NCBI GenBank assembly: GCA_016209105.1
Contig: JACQWR010000017.1
Span: 1 to 64,000, forward strand
Direction: 5' to 3'
Length of the DNA stretch: 64,000 bases
Origin: Deltaproteobacteria bacterium
GTDB taxonomy: Bacteria > Desulfobacterota > Syntrophia > Syntrophales > JACQWR01
A model generated the notes under the pieces. The model searched no databases and had not been told where the DNA came from. It was given only the letters and a program-made list of their open reading frames with translations. Of this stretch, positions 1 to 7,778 are shown one piece after another (the stretch's first letter is position 1; each line of letters starts with the position of its first letter). The translations under genes were made by a program, and so were the position numbers.

Positions 1-91
1 ACCACTGCGAGTCATACTCCCCCGCGTGCTCGAAGACCATCCTCACCGCCCGCTCCCTAACTTCTCGTGAATACCTGCTCTGTTCTTTCAT
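1..91 (-). CDS. IS3-family transposase OrfA, N-terminal fragment (runs off left edge)
   Basis: Reading the minus strand from the ATG at 91 gives MKEQSRYSREVRERAVRMVF and then an acidic stretch before the window ends. This is the usual opening of the helix-turn-helix OrfA protein of IS3-family elements, which binds the element ends and is fused to the OrfB integrase by frameshifting. About 30 residues are visible. The terminal inverted repeat lies just upstream at 114-141, so the ATG and its short leader sit where an IS3 element would place them. The rest of the element is outside the window. Confidence 0.75.
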   Translation of the reverse strand, partial: MKEQSRYSREVRERAVRMVFEHAGEYDSQW

Positions 92-113
92 GTCTCCATC
101 CTCTCACAGAATG

Positions 114-141
114 GAGCCTCCGACAATCCCGGAGCGGTTCA
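114..141 (-). repeat. terminal inverted repeat of the IS3-type element
   Basis: On the minus strand the element begins TGAACCGCTCCGGGATTGTC, a typical IS3-family end starting with TGA. Its first three bases are the in-frame stop codon (139-141) that ends the disrupted IS1-type transposase reading frame. This places the insertion junction at about 141/142. Confidence 0.7.
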
Positions 142-462
142 AGACGGCACTATTTTAGTATCGGCGCACATTGCCGTCCATGTGTAAATATCACCATACC
201 CAAATTCTCCCCTATGTTCTTTGGGAACATTCTTTTCTTTAGCATAACAAAAACTCCATATCTCATCACACTGAATGCGCTTGCAGGTGAGGTTATGAAA
301 AGCCTTATCTTGATATTCAGCACACACCTTACCTACGTCCACTAAGAGTTTCGTCACTGTGTTAATAGAGCATCCGGTCATGCGAGAAGTGGAACGCAGA
401 CTATTGCCTTCTACAAGGCAACCAAGGATTTGTACCCGTTTCTCAAGACTAAGCCGATTCAT
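139..462 (-). pseudogene. IS1-family transposase, truncated by IS3-type insertion
   Basis: From the ATG at 462, preceded by GGGGGCAAT, the frame reads MNRLSLEKRVQILGCLVEGN, a helix-turn-helix, then CKRIQCDEIWSFCYAKEKNV. This is the N-terminal half of single-ORF IS1-like transposases, with the first catalytic Asp in CDEIWSF. The frame stops after 107 codons, whereas the family is about twice that length. The stop codon is made by the terminal bases of the IS3-type element at 141, so the C-terminal catalytic part is separated or lost. A longer frame upstream to 525 exists but lacks the family start. Confidence 0.75.
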
Positions 463-515
463 ATTGCCCCCATCTAATGTTTGATAGTGAACATTATACT
501 TGAGCGGTAAAGTAA

Positions 516-585
516 ATGCAAGCATTATTTTTATAAATATTTTATGCTTGCATTTATATACGATTCGTGCTAATTATGCAAGCAT
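516..585. promoter_or_regulatory. three palindromic ATGCAAGCAT operator-like sites
   Basis: The 10-mer ATGCAAGCAT occurs at 516-525 and 576-585, and its complement ATGCTTGCAT at 544-553. Start-to-start distances are 28 and 32 bp, close to three helical turns, in AT-rich DNA directly before the P63C gene, whose ATG is at 608. The arrangement suggests binding sites for a dimeric regulator on one DNA face. This is inference from repetition and position. Confidence 0.5.
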
Positions 586-607
586 AAAAATTAAGGAGGG
601 TAAGGCT

Positions 608-1645
608 ATGGAAGACAAGTCGAATGAAAGTAAAGCAATAGGCGGGAGGGCGCGGGCGGAGAAGTTAACACCAGAACAAAGAAAAGAGATTGCCCAGAAA
701 GCAGCGAACGCGAAATGGCAACATCATCAGAAAGTTGCCAAGGCCACCCACGATGGGACTATTAATTTGGGAGGAGCCGAAATCGCGTGTGCTGTTTTGG
801 CAGATGGGACGCGGTTATTGTCTGAACGTGCCGTCATTAGGGCTTTTGGAGGAAAGAGGGGCGGAGCACACTGGAGGAGGCTAAAGGAAAATCCCGATGG
901 CGCCAATTTGCCTGCATATTTGTCTGCAAAGAACATAATTCCTTATATTCCCGATGATTTAGCTATGGCGCTAAAAAATATAATTCCTTATGTCCCTGCA
1001 ACCAAAGGTGCAATAAGTTTTGGCCTGGAAGCAACATTGTTGCCTCAAGTATGCGATGTATGGTTGAAGGCCCGCGATGAAAATAAAATTCTTAAATCTC
1101 AAATTAAGATGGTTATAGCCGCTGACATGCTCATGAGAAGTTTTGCCAAAGTTGGTATTATTGCTCTTATTGATGAGGCGACGGGTTATCAAGATCAACG
1201 CTCAAAAGATGCGTTGCAACAGCTCCTATCAATATACCTTACAGAGGAAAAATTGAAATGGGCAAAGATGTTTCCTAACGAGTTTTACAAGCAGATTTTT
1301 AGGTTGCGGGGATGGCAATACAACCCTCTTGATCAACGGAAACCGAAAATAGTCGGTAAGCTTACAAATCAAATCGTTTATAAAAAATTGCCGCCAGGGG
1401 TGTTAGAAAAACTAAGAGAGTTAAATCCAGTGAAAAATAGAAAAACATGGAGAAGGGGGGCAGCATTCTTTCAATACCTAACTTCCGATATTGGGCAACC
1501 CGATTTAAGAGATCATTTTTTACAATTATTACCACTAATGCGGGCGTCTGATGATTGGGATAATTTTATTAAATTATTAAATAGGGCAATTCCCGATCCA
1601 GCCTTGCCGATTGATGACCTTCCGTTGTTTAAGAAGTGGGATTAA
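608..1645 (+). CDS. P63C-domain phage-type protein
   Basis: The 345-residue protein starts at ATG 608, behind AAGGAGGG; the frame is open further upstream without support. The N-terminus carries a basic motif GGRARAEKLTPEQRKEIAQ. The remainder matches the phage P63C domain: GGAHWRRLKEN, LPAYLSAKNIIPYIPDDLAM, GLEATLLPQVCDVWLKARDE, LIDEATGYQDQR, and FYKQIFRLRGWQYN. P63C proteins are found in phages and integrated elements next to antirepressor-like genes, and their function is not established. The three upstream palindromes suggest tight regulation. The gene sits among mobile DNA and is probably acquired. It converges with the small gene at 1642-1875 and overlaps it by four bases. Confidence 0.8.
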   Translation: MEDKSNESKAIGGRARAEKLTPEQRKEIAQKAANAKWQHHQKVAKATHDGTINLGGAEIACAVLADGTRLLSERAVIRAFGGKRGGAHWRRLKENPDGANLPAYLSAKNIIPYIPDDLAMALKNIIPYVPATKGAISFGLEATLLPQVCDVWLKARDENKILKSQIKMVIAADMLMRSFAKVGIIALIDEATGYQDQRSKDALQQLLSIYLTEEKLKWAKMFPNEFYKQIFRLRGWQYNPLDQRKPKIVGKLTNQIVYKKLPPGVLEKLRELNPVKNRKTWRRGAAFFQYLTSDIGQPDLRDHFLQLLPLMRASDDWDNFIKLLNRAIPDPALPIDDLPLFKKWD

Positions 1646-1875
1646 TTGGATTTGTTTTCCCATCTCTTTTTGGCAGCATTTTGGGCTATTTCTTTGCGCC
1701 GTTTGGCTGTGAGCTTGTCCGCTCTCGCCTTACCTCCCTTCAAGCCCCCAAGCCGTCCTAATTCCACGGCTGCTTGGTTCTTTGTGGGTTTCTCTTCTGG
1801 CTGCGGTTCCTCGTTTGTTGCTTGCTCAGCAATAAACGCTGCAAGTTTATTCAATTCACGCGGTGTCTTTTTCAT
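1642..1875 (-). CDS. small basic conserved hypothetical protein
   Basis: The 77-residue product starts MKKTPRELNKLAAF (ATG 1875; an upstream start at 1905 would add ten residues). It has a Glu/Pro-rich middle and ends in GGLKGGKARADKLTAKRRKE followed by an AQNAAKKRW element. That C-terminal motif closely resembles the N-terminal motif of the convergent P63C protein. Small proteins with this GG-KGGKAR-KL pattern are common in bacterial accessory regions but have no assigned function that I know of. The basic tail suggests nucleic-acid binding, which is inference. No strong ribosome-binding site is seen. Confidence 0.6.
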   Translation of the reverse strand: MKKTPRELNKLAAFIAEQATNEEPQPEEKPTKNQAAVELGRLGGLKGGKARADKLTAKRRKEIAQNAAKKRWENKSN

Positions 1876-1967
1876 GGCCTGAGCATAGCATAACCGCTCA
1901 AGCATTTCAAGCCCTCATTATTTCAAACTGAGACACTACCCATCGCGACGGTAAGCCGCCGGGGTCG

Positions 1968-2933
1968 CTATGTGGAGCGTATTTCCTGGCGCATGAAGAC
2001 GGCGTAGGAAAGCGCGAAGAAGATCATGGTGACGGCTATGAGCGAAATAAGATGCGGGAGCACAATCAGGATGCTCTGCGAGAGGGGCAGCGCGCTCTGA
2101 AAACGGGAAAGCGACAAACGCTCCAGGGGACCCATGAGGAGGAGTGTTTGCGTCGTTTTCCGTAGGGGATCCATGATCGTGTTCGTGCCTTCGCTGTAGA
2201 GCGTCATCGGCGAGAGGAGGGAGAGGATGTGCCGAGTCTGCTCATGCTGGAGCAGTAACTCCGGATTCGACATCGCCGTGTTCTGGTCCACAGGAGATAT
2301 CGCGTCGGCCGCGATGCTTGCGCCGAGCGACACGAAAAAGGACAGGAATATCCAGCAGGCAACCGCGGCCAGGGCCGAAGTGGCTATGCTGCGGAAGACC
2401 ACGGAGAAGAGGATGGAAACACCCAGCCAGAAGGAAATATAGAAGATGCTGATTACGATGTATATGGCGAGACGTCCGATTTCATCCGGGCCCGGCACCA
2501 CCCCGATGGAGCGGAGGCCGATTCCCGATATGATGAGCGCAATCGCAAGGATCAGCACGGTGATGGTGATCACCCCGGCCAGAAATTTCCCGTTGATGAT
2601 GGCGTCACGGTAGATGGGCTGAGAGGCGAGTTTGCTCAGGGTGCGGTAGCTCCGTTCACGGTTCACCGCGTCAAAGCCCAGCACGATGCCGATCAGGGGG
2701 CCGAAAAAGGCCATGAACTGGATCAGGGAAAAAAGTTTGCCCGTGGCGGTGAAGAGCATCAGGAAAACGAACGAGGGTTTGGCGACACCCTGCAGTTCTT
2801 CCTTGAGTCCCGTTCCCACCATATATGCCGATACGAGGCTGACCATGAGGATGAGCGTAAAGAGCAGGATGAAGCGGGTGCTGCTGAAGTGATCGGCCAG
2901 TTCTTTCCGGCAGATGGTGAGTATTGCCTTCAC
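1968..2933 (-). CDS. ABC-2 type transporter permease
   Basis: This 321-residue inner-membrane protein starts MKAILTICRKELADHFSSTR, a cytoplasmic amphipathic start typical of ABC-2 permeases. A first membrane span follows (FILLFTLILMVSLVSAYMV), then a large periplasmic loop, then several more hydrophobic spans, the last near residues 290-315. Its start codon overlaps the stop of the upstream ATPase gene by four bases (2930-2933), so the two are translationally coupled. It is the membrane half of an exporter; the substrate cannot be read from sequence. The NEW3-domain protein encoded first in the operon suggests an envelope or secretion role. Confidence 0.85.
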   Translation of the reverse strand: MKAILTICRKELADHFSSTRFILLFTLILMVSLVSAYMVGTGLKEELQGVAKPSFVFLMLFTATGKLFSLIQFMAFFGPLIGIVLGFDAVNRERSYRTLSKLASQPIYRDAIINGKFLAGVITITVLILAIALIISGIGLRSIGVVPGPDEIGRLAIYIVISIFYISFWLGVSILFSVVFRSIATSALAAVACWIFLSFFVSLGASIAADAISPVDQNTAMSNPELLLQHEQTRHILSLLSPMTLYSEGTNTIMDPLRKTTQTLLLMGPLERLSLSRFQSALPLSQSILIVLPHLISLIAVTMIFFALSYAVFMRQEIRST

Positions 2934-3688
2934 GGCTGTACCTCCTTAAAATACTTCATATAGATTTCTTCGAGCGTATAGGTTTCCGGCCCCAACCCGA
3001 ACTTCTCCCGTGCCAGGTCGTCAATCTTGCCCTGGGCGACCATGTTCCCCTTGATCATGATTCCCACGCGATGGCTGATTTTCTGCACCTGATCCAGGAG
3101 ATGGGACGAAAAGAAAACGGTAATGTTTTTATCCGTGCTGAGAGAACAGATAAGATCAAGCATGTGGCGGCTGCCGTCGGGGTCCAGGCCGAGTGTGGGT
3201 TCATCCAGGAAGACAACCGCCGGGTTCTTGACGAGCACCTCGGCGATTCCCAGGCGTTGCCTCATCCCGCGGGAGAATGCCCCCACTTTTTTTGTGCGCT
3301 CGTCGTAGAGCCCCACCATCTTCATCTGTTCTTCAATAATCGGGGCGGAGTCCCGATCGGCGATTCCGTTGAGCCGGCAGATATACTTAAGATTCTGAAC
3401 CGCGTTTAGGTCATCGTAGAATCCCACGTTCTCCGGGAGATAGCCCACCACCCGTTTTACCTGCAGGGGTTCGCGGGTGGGATTATAGCCGCAGACGTGC
3501 GCCGTACCCGAAGTAGGCTCGCTTAACCCGAGCAGCATAAGGAGGGTCGTCGTTTTGCCGGCCCCGTTCGGGCCGAGGAATCCAAAGATTTCCCCCCGTT
3601 TGATGCTCAGGTTCAGATGGTTGACGGCGATCTGGCCGCCGTAAACCTTGGTCAGATCGCGGGTTTCAATTACCGTCTCACTATTCAC
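2930..3688 (-). CDS. ABC transporter ATP-binding protein
   Basis: The 252-residue ATPase has Walker A GPNGAGKTT (about 39-47), a signature region FSRGMRQRLGIAEV (about 138-151), Walker B VVFLDEPTLGLDPDG (about 158-172) and a switch-histidine region SSHLLD. It is of the short CcmA/NatA type that pairs with ABC-2 permeases to power export. It overlaps the permease start by four bases and begins one base after the NEW3-protein gene ends, so the three genes form one transcription unit. No fused regulatory domain is visible. Confidence 0.92.
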   Translation of the reverse strand: MNSETVIETRDLTKVYGGQIAVNHLNLSIKRGEIFGFLGPNGAGKTTTLLMLLGLSEPTSGTAHVCGYNPTREPLQVKRVVGYLPENVGFYDDLNAVQNLKYICRLNGIADRDSAPIIEEQMKMVGLYDERTKKVGAFSRGMRQRLGIAEVLVKNPAVVFLDEPTLGLDPDGSRHMLDLICSLSTDKNITVFFSSHLLDQVQKISHRVGIMIKGNMVAQGKIDDLAREKFGLGPETYTLEEIYMKYFKEVQP

Positions 3689-3689
3689 G

Positions 3690-4913
3690 TTATCTCCTCC
3701 CCAGCCAGAGGAACAAGCCGCCGAGACCGGCGATCACCAGCAGAATAATGATGATCCCGACCCATCCCCATGCCGAAGAAGTTTTTACGGACACCCGGAT
3801 TTCCACCGTCTTCGAACTGTTCTTTTCCCCTTCCACGGAGAGTCCTACGGAGTAGTCTCCCACCAGCGCCTGGGCCGAGGGAGTGATGGTGACCTCTACC
3901 TGCTTCATTTCACCGGCGGCGAGCGTATCTATCTTGTCGGGCTTGAACTCCACTTTCCAGTTCTCCGGCTTGAAGGAACTGATGGCGATATTGCGGTTGA
4001 CGGCCGAACCGGTATTCTTGACGAAGAAGGACATGTTGGCGGGCTTGCCCGCATAGGATTCGAGGGAGAGAATCCCCGTCGGCGTGCCGGCATCGAGCGT
4101 ATAGGTTCCCGTGAGAACGACGGAGAGTTTCACCTCCGCCTTTTTTTCGCCGGAGCTGATGTAGACCAGGATCGGATAAGAGCCGGCCTGTGCTTCCTTG
4201 GCCGGGGTTACTTCAACGGATACGGATTGGTTCTGGCCGCCCTTGATGCGGAGGCTGGATATCTGCTTCTGTTCGTAGGCAGGTTTAAAGTTGACTTCCC
4301 ATTTTTCCGGCGCCATGGCGGTGAGGCTGAAATTCTTGTCCGTTTCGCTTTTATTTGTCACGTCGAGGGAAAATTCGAACTTGGCGTCCGTCTGTCCTTT
4401 CAGGACGGGATACGACGTGGTGATCTGGAGGTCGTCGGCAACAGCCGTTTTTTCCCGCACGACGACGTTGATGGTCTGCGATGAGGTGAATTTCCCGTCT
4501 GCGGTGCGGGCGTCTACCTGGAACAGATAGCTGCCGGGCTTGATCCCTTTTTCAGGATCGGCGGCGAACGTGAGGACGCGGTTTTTTCTTCCCGGAACGG
4601 GAACGCTGTTGACCACGTAGTTCGGCCCCTTTATGGACGTCTTCCATCCCTGGGGAACCGTGGTCAGCGTCAGGGTGATATTTTCGTCGGTTCTGCCTTT
4701 GTTATCCGCGGTGATGTCCATCCGGACGGATTCACCCTGGGAAACGAACATGCCGGAATACTCCGTGTAGACGGCGATTCCCCGTTCCGGGCCGGTGTCC
4801 TTTTCTTTGCCGTTTTCTGCGGCAACTGCCCGGCCGATCAGGATGAGGGAACAAAAAAGAAACAACACTGCGAGACCAAAAAGACTTTTGTGCACCAACC
4901 TTCCGTGACTCAC
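3690..4913 (-). CDS. NEW3-domain membrane-anchored exported protein
   Basis: I place the start at GTG 4913 because AAAGGAGG lies at ideal spacing before it; the longer frame to 5009 lacks a site. The 407-residue protein has a signal-type hydrophobic segment (SLFGLAVLFLFCSLILIGRA, about 9-28), tandem beta-sandwich repeats of the NEW3/NPCBM-associated type (recurrent PQGWKTSIKGP, EKWEVNFKP and ENWKVEFKP motifs), and a C-terminal membrane helix (WVGIIIILLVIAGLGGLFLW) ending in two arginines. The bulk is predicted periplasmic with both ends at the membrane. It is first in the operon with the ABC-2 transporter, so it may be a periplasmic partner or adaptor. The substrate is unknown. Confidence 0.8.
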   Translation of the reverse strand: MSHGRLVHKSLFGLAVLFLFCSLILIGRAVAAENGKEKDTGPERGIAVYTEYSGMFVSQGESVRMDITADNKGRTDENITLTLTTVPQGWKTSIKGPNYVVNSVPVPGRKNRVLTFAADPEKGIKPGSYLFQVDARTADGKFTSSQTINVVVREKTAVADDLQITTSYPVLKGQTDAKFEFSLDVTNKSETDKNFSLTAMAPEKWEVNFKPAYEQKQISSLRIKGGQNQSVSVEVTPAKEAQAGSYPILVYISSGEKKAEVKLSVVLTGTYTLDAGTPTGILSLESYAGKPANMSFFVKNTGSAVNRNIAISSFKPENWKVEFKPDKIDTLAAGEMKQVEVTITPSAQALVGDYSVGLSVEGEKNSSKTVEIRVSVKTSSAWGWVGIIIILLVIAGLGGLFLWLGRR

Positions 4914-5045
4914 TGCATACCTCCTTTTAACGGCTTGTTTTTTTCTTGCATTTTCCGCGCCGGGAGCAACCTCCGTTGCAAGGTTAGCCGTACGGCTTTC
5001 CGCTGGCAAGAATAATTATATGGGGTTTTTTTGTCAAGTCCGGAG

Positions 5046-5181
5046 ATGCGCTCGCTGCCGAATTGAATCTCTCCGCAACACGTTGCGGAGAATCTTCGAT
5101 TCTTAAGGAACGGCACCGTTACCATTCGCTCGCTTATCCCTTGAGCAAGCTCAAGGGGGAATACGCTTGCTGCCGAATTCA
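5046..5181. repeat. palindromic intergenic repeat, family A (composite copy)
   Basis: It contains GCTGCCGAATT at both ends (5054-5064 and 5169-5179), a hairpin CTCCGCAAC-AC-GTTGCGGAG (5071-5090), the 20-mer ATCTTCGATTCTTAAGGAAC (5092-5111) and an imperfect hairpin around CCCTTGAGCAAGCTCAAGGG. The same 20-mer followed by a hairpin and GCCGAATTCA recurs at 51786-51873. A related copy in the other orientation lies at 44269. Confidence 0.7.
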
Positions 5182-5664
5182 CCCCTTGGGAGAGAGGATT
5201 AATTCTTCCCGTTCTCCGAATTTCTTTTTATTGTCTATAAAAAATATCCGCTCCGGTGTCAATTTATAGAAGTTTATCCCTTTCACTTGACTGGCGATGA
5301 GGTCGCCCAGCACGTTCGGTGAGAAGAAAAAATCCTTTACATCGGGGAATTTTTTTACGTAGGCCAGGGCGATGCGTCCGTTTTGCATGATGCCCCCTAC
5401 GTCTGCTGCCCGGCCTTCCAGTTGTATCCCCTTAATAAGGAGCCAGTTGGAATAATCCTCGTCTATGGTTGCGGATACCCGGGGATTGAGCGCCAGGTGC
5501 TCTCCGTGCAGGGTTACCGGGCTGCTCAAAAAGTAGATATCAAACCCGATGTTTACGTAAAATACCGTGGCGGCATGGGGCACCCCTTCTCGTGCGGTTG
5601 CCAGGGTAAGGGTATTGTGGCTCTCCAGGTACGCTAATACGACATTTTTCAGTTCTTCTTCCAT
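5179..5664 (-). CDS. pyridoxamine 5'-phosphate oxidase-like FMN-binding protein
   Basis: The 161-residue product starts MEEELKNVVLAYLESHNTLT; a TTG start at 5679 would add five residues. It continues LATAREGVPHAATVFYVN and IYFLSSPVTLHGEHLALNPR, then SATIDEDYSNWLLIKGIQLE. This is the split-barrel FMN-binding fold of the PNPOx-related family, with the usual alternation of substrate-facing strands and the family's length of about 150 residues. The substrate is not predictable; most relatives are flavin reductases or heme- or F420-binding proteins. The last bases overlap the end of a family A repeat, so the C-terminus may be repeat-derived. Confidence 0.75.
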   Translation of the reverse strand: MEEELKNVVLAYLESHNTLTLATAREGVPHAATVFYVNIGFDIYFLSSPVTLHGEHLALNPRVSATIDEDYSNWLLIKGIQLEGRAADVGGIMQNGRIALAYVKKFPDVKDFFFSPNVLGDLIASQVKGINFYKLTPERIFFIDNKKKFGEREELILSPKG

Positions 5665-5717
5665 AGGCAACAACGGCAATCCCGTGGTTATTCTCGTTCA
5701 GCCCCCCCCAGGAAGCC

Positions 5718-6293
5718 TCACATTGAGGCCGTGAAAAGTATTTTTTTGACCCTTTCCAATATCCTTGCCCTGTTTTCCGGGAATCTGATCGGCGTGGTCG
5801 GTTCCCAGCTCTGCCAGTCCCCCAGAAGATCGTTGTAGAGCACGGCACAACCCCGCGAGATCAGAATAGTTCCGTTTTCGTTTACCGCCGCCAGGCAGGC
5901 AGGGAGCGCCTCCTGCAGACGGTCCCGCTCGGCCTCGCTTTCCGCATGGAAAACGACGGCCATGGTTGCGGCGCCGGGACGGCCGCTGCCGAACTTTCCG
6001 TATACGTGCCCTCCGGGAAAGCGGTTTTCAAATTCACCGAGCAGGGCAAGGCATTCATCAATGTTCCCGAGCACGGCGGTTATCTTCCAACAGTTGTAGG
6101 TGGCGCCGAGCGTAATGGCGGCGCGTCCTTCCTGCAACTGGTGGTAGAGATTCTGGATGCAGGGGAGACAGCGGCCATAGATGTTGGCGTTTGTCTTTTT
6201 CAGGCCGGGGTCGCTCTCGAAGCTGACCCAGAAATTTCCCTCCGGACCGTGCGGTATCTCCCCCAGATATATATGCCATCCGGCGCTGTCCAT
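5718..6293 (-). CDS. conserved hypothetical protein
   Basis: I do not recognise this 191-residue protein. It starts MDSAGWHIYLGEIPHGPEGN, has a CLPC pair around residue 43 (GRCLPCIQNLYHQLQEGRAA), a central GSGRPGAATMAVVFHAESEA segment and a C-terminus rich in charged residues. There is no signal peptide or membrane span, so it is predicted cytoplasmic. GGAGG lies about 18 bases before the chosen ATG, further than usual, so translation might begin at an upstream ATT. It lies between the FMN-binding protein and RdgC genes on the same strand. Confidence 0.6.
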   Translation of the reverse strand: MDSAGWHIYLGEIPHGPEGNFWVSFESDPGLKKTNANIYGRCLPCIQNLYHQLQEGRAAITLGATYNCWKITAVLGNIDECLALLGEFENRFPGGHVYGKFGSGRPGAATMAVVFHAESEAERDRLQEALPACLAAVNENGTILISRGCAVLYNDLLGDWQSWEPTTPIRFPENRARILERVKKILFTASM

Positions 6294-6412
6294 GGCAATC
6301 TTGTTGTCACACCTCCAGTACGGTTGCGCGTAAAATTAGCAGAGCGGCGGCAATAAAGCAACTCGAAGAATGGAGCTCAACTTGAGCATCCGGGATTTTT
6401 CCGAAGTCGCCG

Positions 6413-7537
6413 CTATTGATGCAACCACTTCTCCATCCGGGGCAGCTCTTCCGTTATCCAGCCGGGGGAACGGCGCACCGTGAGGAAAAGTTCGAAGAGA
6501 CGGTCCATGATTCCGGCGGCGGTTTCCATGAGGTAGATGCGCTCCAGTGTCCGTCCGTCTGCTTCCTTCTCTTCCTCCTCGTCGGGGGCAACGGGGAGTT
6601 TCATGGACTGGAAGTGAAAGTAGTCCGCCTTCAGCGTGAATTCCCAGTCCGCCGCGTCCCGCGTGAGCTTGATGCGCGCCTCTTTTATTTTCTTTCCCCG
6701 GCGTAATGCCTCTTTCCCTTCCTTCAGGTCCGAATGCAGCCCCTGGCATACGACGCTCTCGGAATAATCGCCGTCTCCCGATTCAAGCACGATCCTTCGC
6801 AGGAAGGTCACCCCCGTATCCCCCAGATCGGGAATCATGACGGTGCCGCCCCGTTCTTCGCTTTTGAACCAGAGCCAGGTGAGGAACTCCCTGCCGGGGG
6901 AGAAGGCCGGTGTGGATTCGTCCGCGCCGGCGGCCTTGTGGGTGCGCGCCTTCCCTGCGGTTGTTGATGAAGCGGTGGTCTCGTTATCCGCCATTGACGC
7001 TCCTTCCCAGGGGACGAAGGGGTAAACGGTAAGTCCGAAGGAGCGCTTGAACAGGTCCTGGAATTCTTCAGAGGCTTTTTCGGTAAGGGAGGAGAAAAAA
7101 AGCATGTTCTTTGACACGGACCAGCAGACCCCGTGGAAAGAGGGGATCGGATGCGAGTTTTCCAGGAGGCCGGCACGTATCTGTTCCTTCAGAATCTCCC
7201 GTTGTTCCCGGTATATTCTTTTGCCGCCGCTTTCGACGCGGAGTTTTTTTTCGCCCTCAAGGAGCCGTACCTTCAGGAGAGAGGCGGGCACCATTTTTCT
7301 GTCGATGCGCAACGAAAAAAGGAGGTAGTCGCCCAGGGCATATTCCTCGTTTTTGAAATCCGTGTCGAGGATGTTTTCCAGGCTTGTCCAGCCGGTGTTG
7401 TCTTCATCGCCCTGCACCGCTGATTCCCGGAAGGCGTACTTTTTTAACCGTTCATCAATAAAGGTGGAGAAATGGGCCGGGTGGTTGCCGGCAATGCGAA
7501 ATCGCGTGAACGTGACAGAACCTTTTAATAAACTCAT
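6413..7537 (-). CDS. rdgC: RdgC-family recombination-associated protein
   Basis: The ATG at 7537 is preceded by AAGGAG at six bases. The 374-residue product starts MSLLKGSVTFTRFRIAGNHP and carries the family landmarks TGWTSLENILDTDF, GDYLLFSLRIDRKMVP, KRIYREQREILKEQIRAGLL and VCWSVSKNMLFFSS-FKRSFGLTVYPFVPW. RdgC forms a ring around DNA, and in enterobacteria it modulates RecA. The C-terminal half here is more divergent, with an acidic insertion near residue 320 (APDEEEEKEADG), and matches the longer delta-type members rather than the 300-residue enterobacterial protein. Confidence 0.8.
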   Translation of the reverse strand: MSLLKGSVTFTRFRIAGNHPAHFSTFIDERLKKYAFRESAVQGDEDNTGWTSLENILDTDFKNEEYALGDYLLFSLRIDRKMVPASLLKVRLLEGEKKLRVESGGKRIYREQREILKEQIRAGLLENSHPIPSFHGVCWSVSKNMLFFSSLTEKASEEFQDLFKRSFGLTVYPFVPWEGASMADNETTASSTTAGKARTHKAAGADESTPAFSPGREFLTWLWFKSEERGGTVMIPDLGDTGVTFLRRIVLESGDGDYSESVVCQGLHSDLKEGKEALRRGKKIKEARIKLTRDAADWEFTLKADYFHFQSMKLPVAPDEEEEKEADGRTLERIYLMETAAGIMDRLFELFLTVRRSPGWITEELPRMEKWLHQ

Positions 7538-7778
7538 GACGGTCTCCTTCAAAGGGAAGGGACTCTAACGCAGTCGGGGGTCATTGTCAAGCATCGTACC
7601 GGGTTAAACGTAATGATGGTAGACGTGATGCGCATCGGGACTGGCGGGACACGGCCCCGGCACGAGCGTCACCCGATTGGTAAAGCAGGAGCGGCGAAGG
7701 GAGACCAGTCGTAAATGGGTGTAAGGGATAACCAACTATTTTCCGGATCAGTTTTTTTCATCCTTAATTTTCCCGAGT

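Noticed and set aside
2924-3409. 161-codon plus-strand frame over the ABC ATPase gene
   Set aside because: It is antisense to a gene with complete Walker A, signature and Walker B motifs, and has no recognisable family or ribosome-binding site.
5540-5848. 102-codon minus-strand frame between the FMN-binding and hypothetical genes
   Set aside because: It overlaps both neighbours in another frame, and its Arg/Gly-rich product has no family match by eye.
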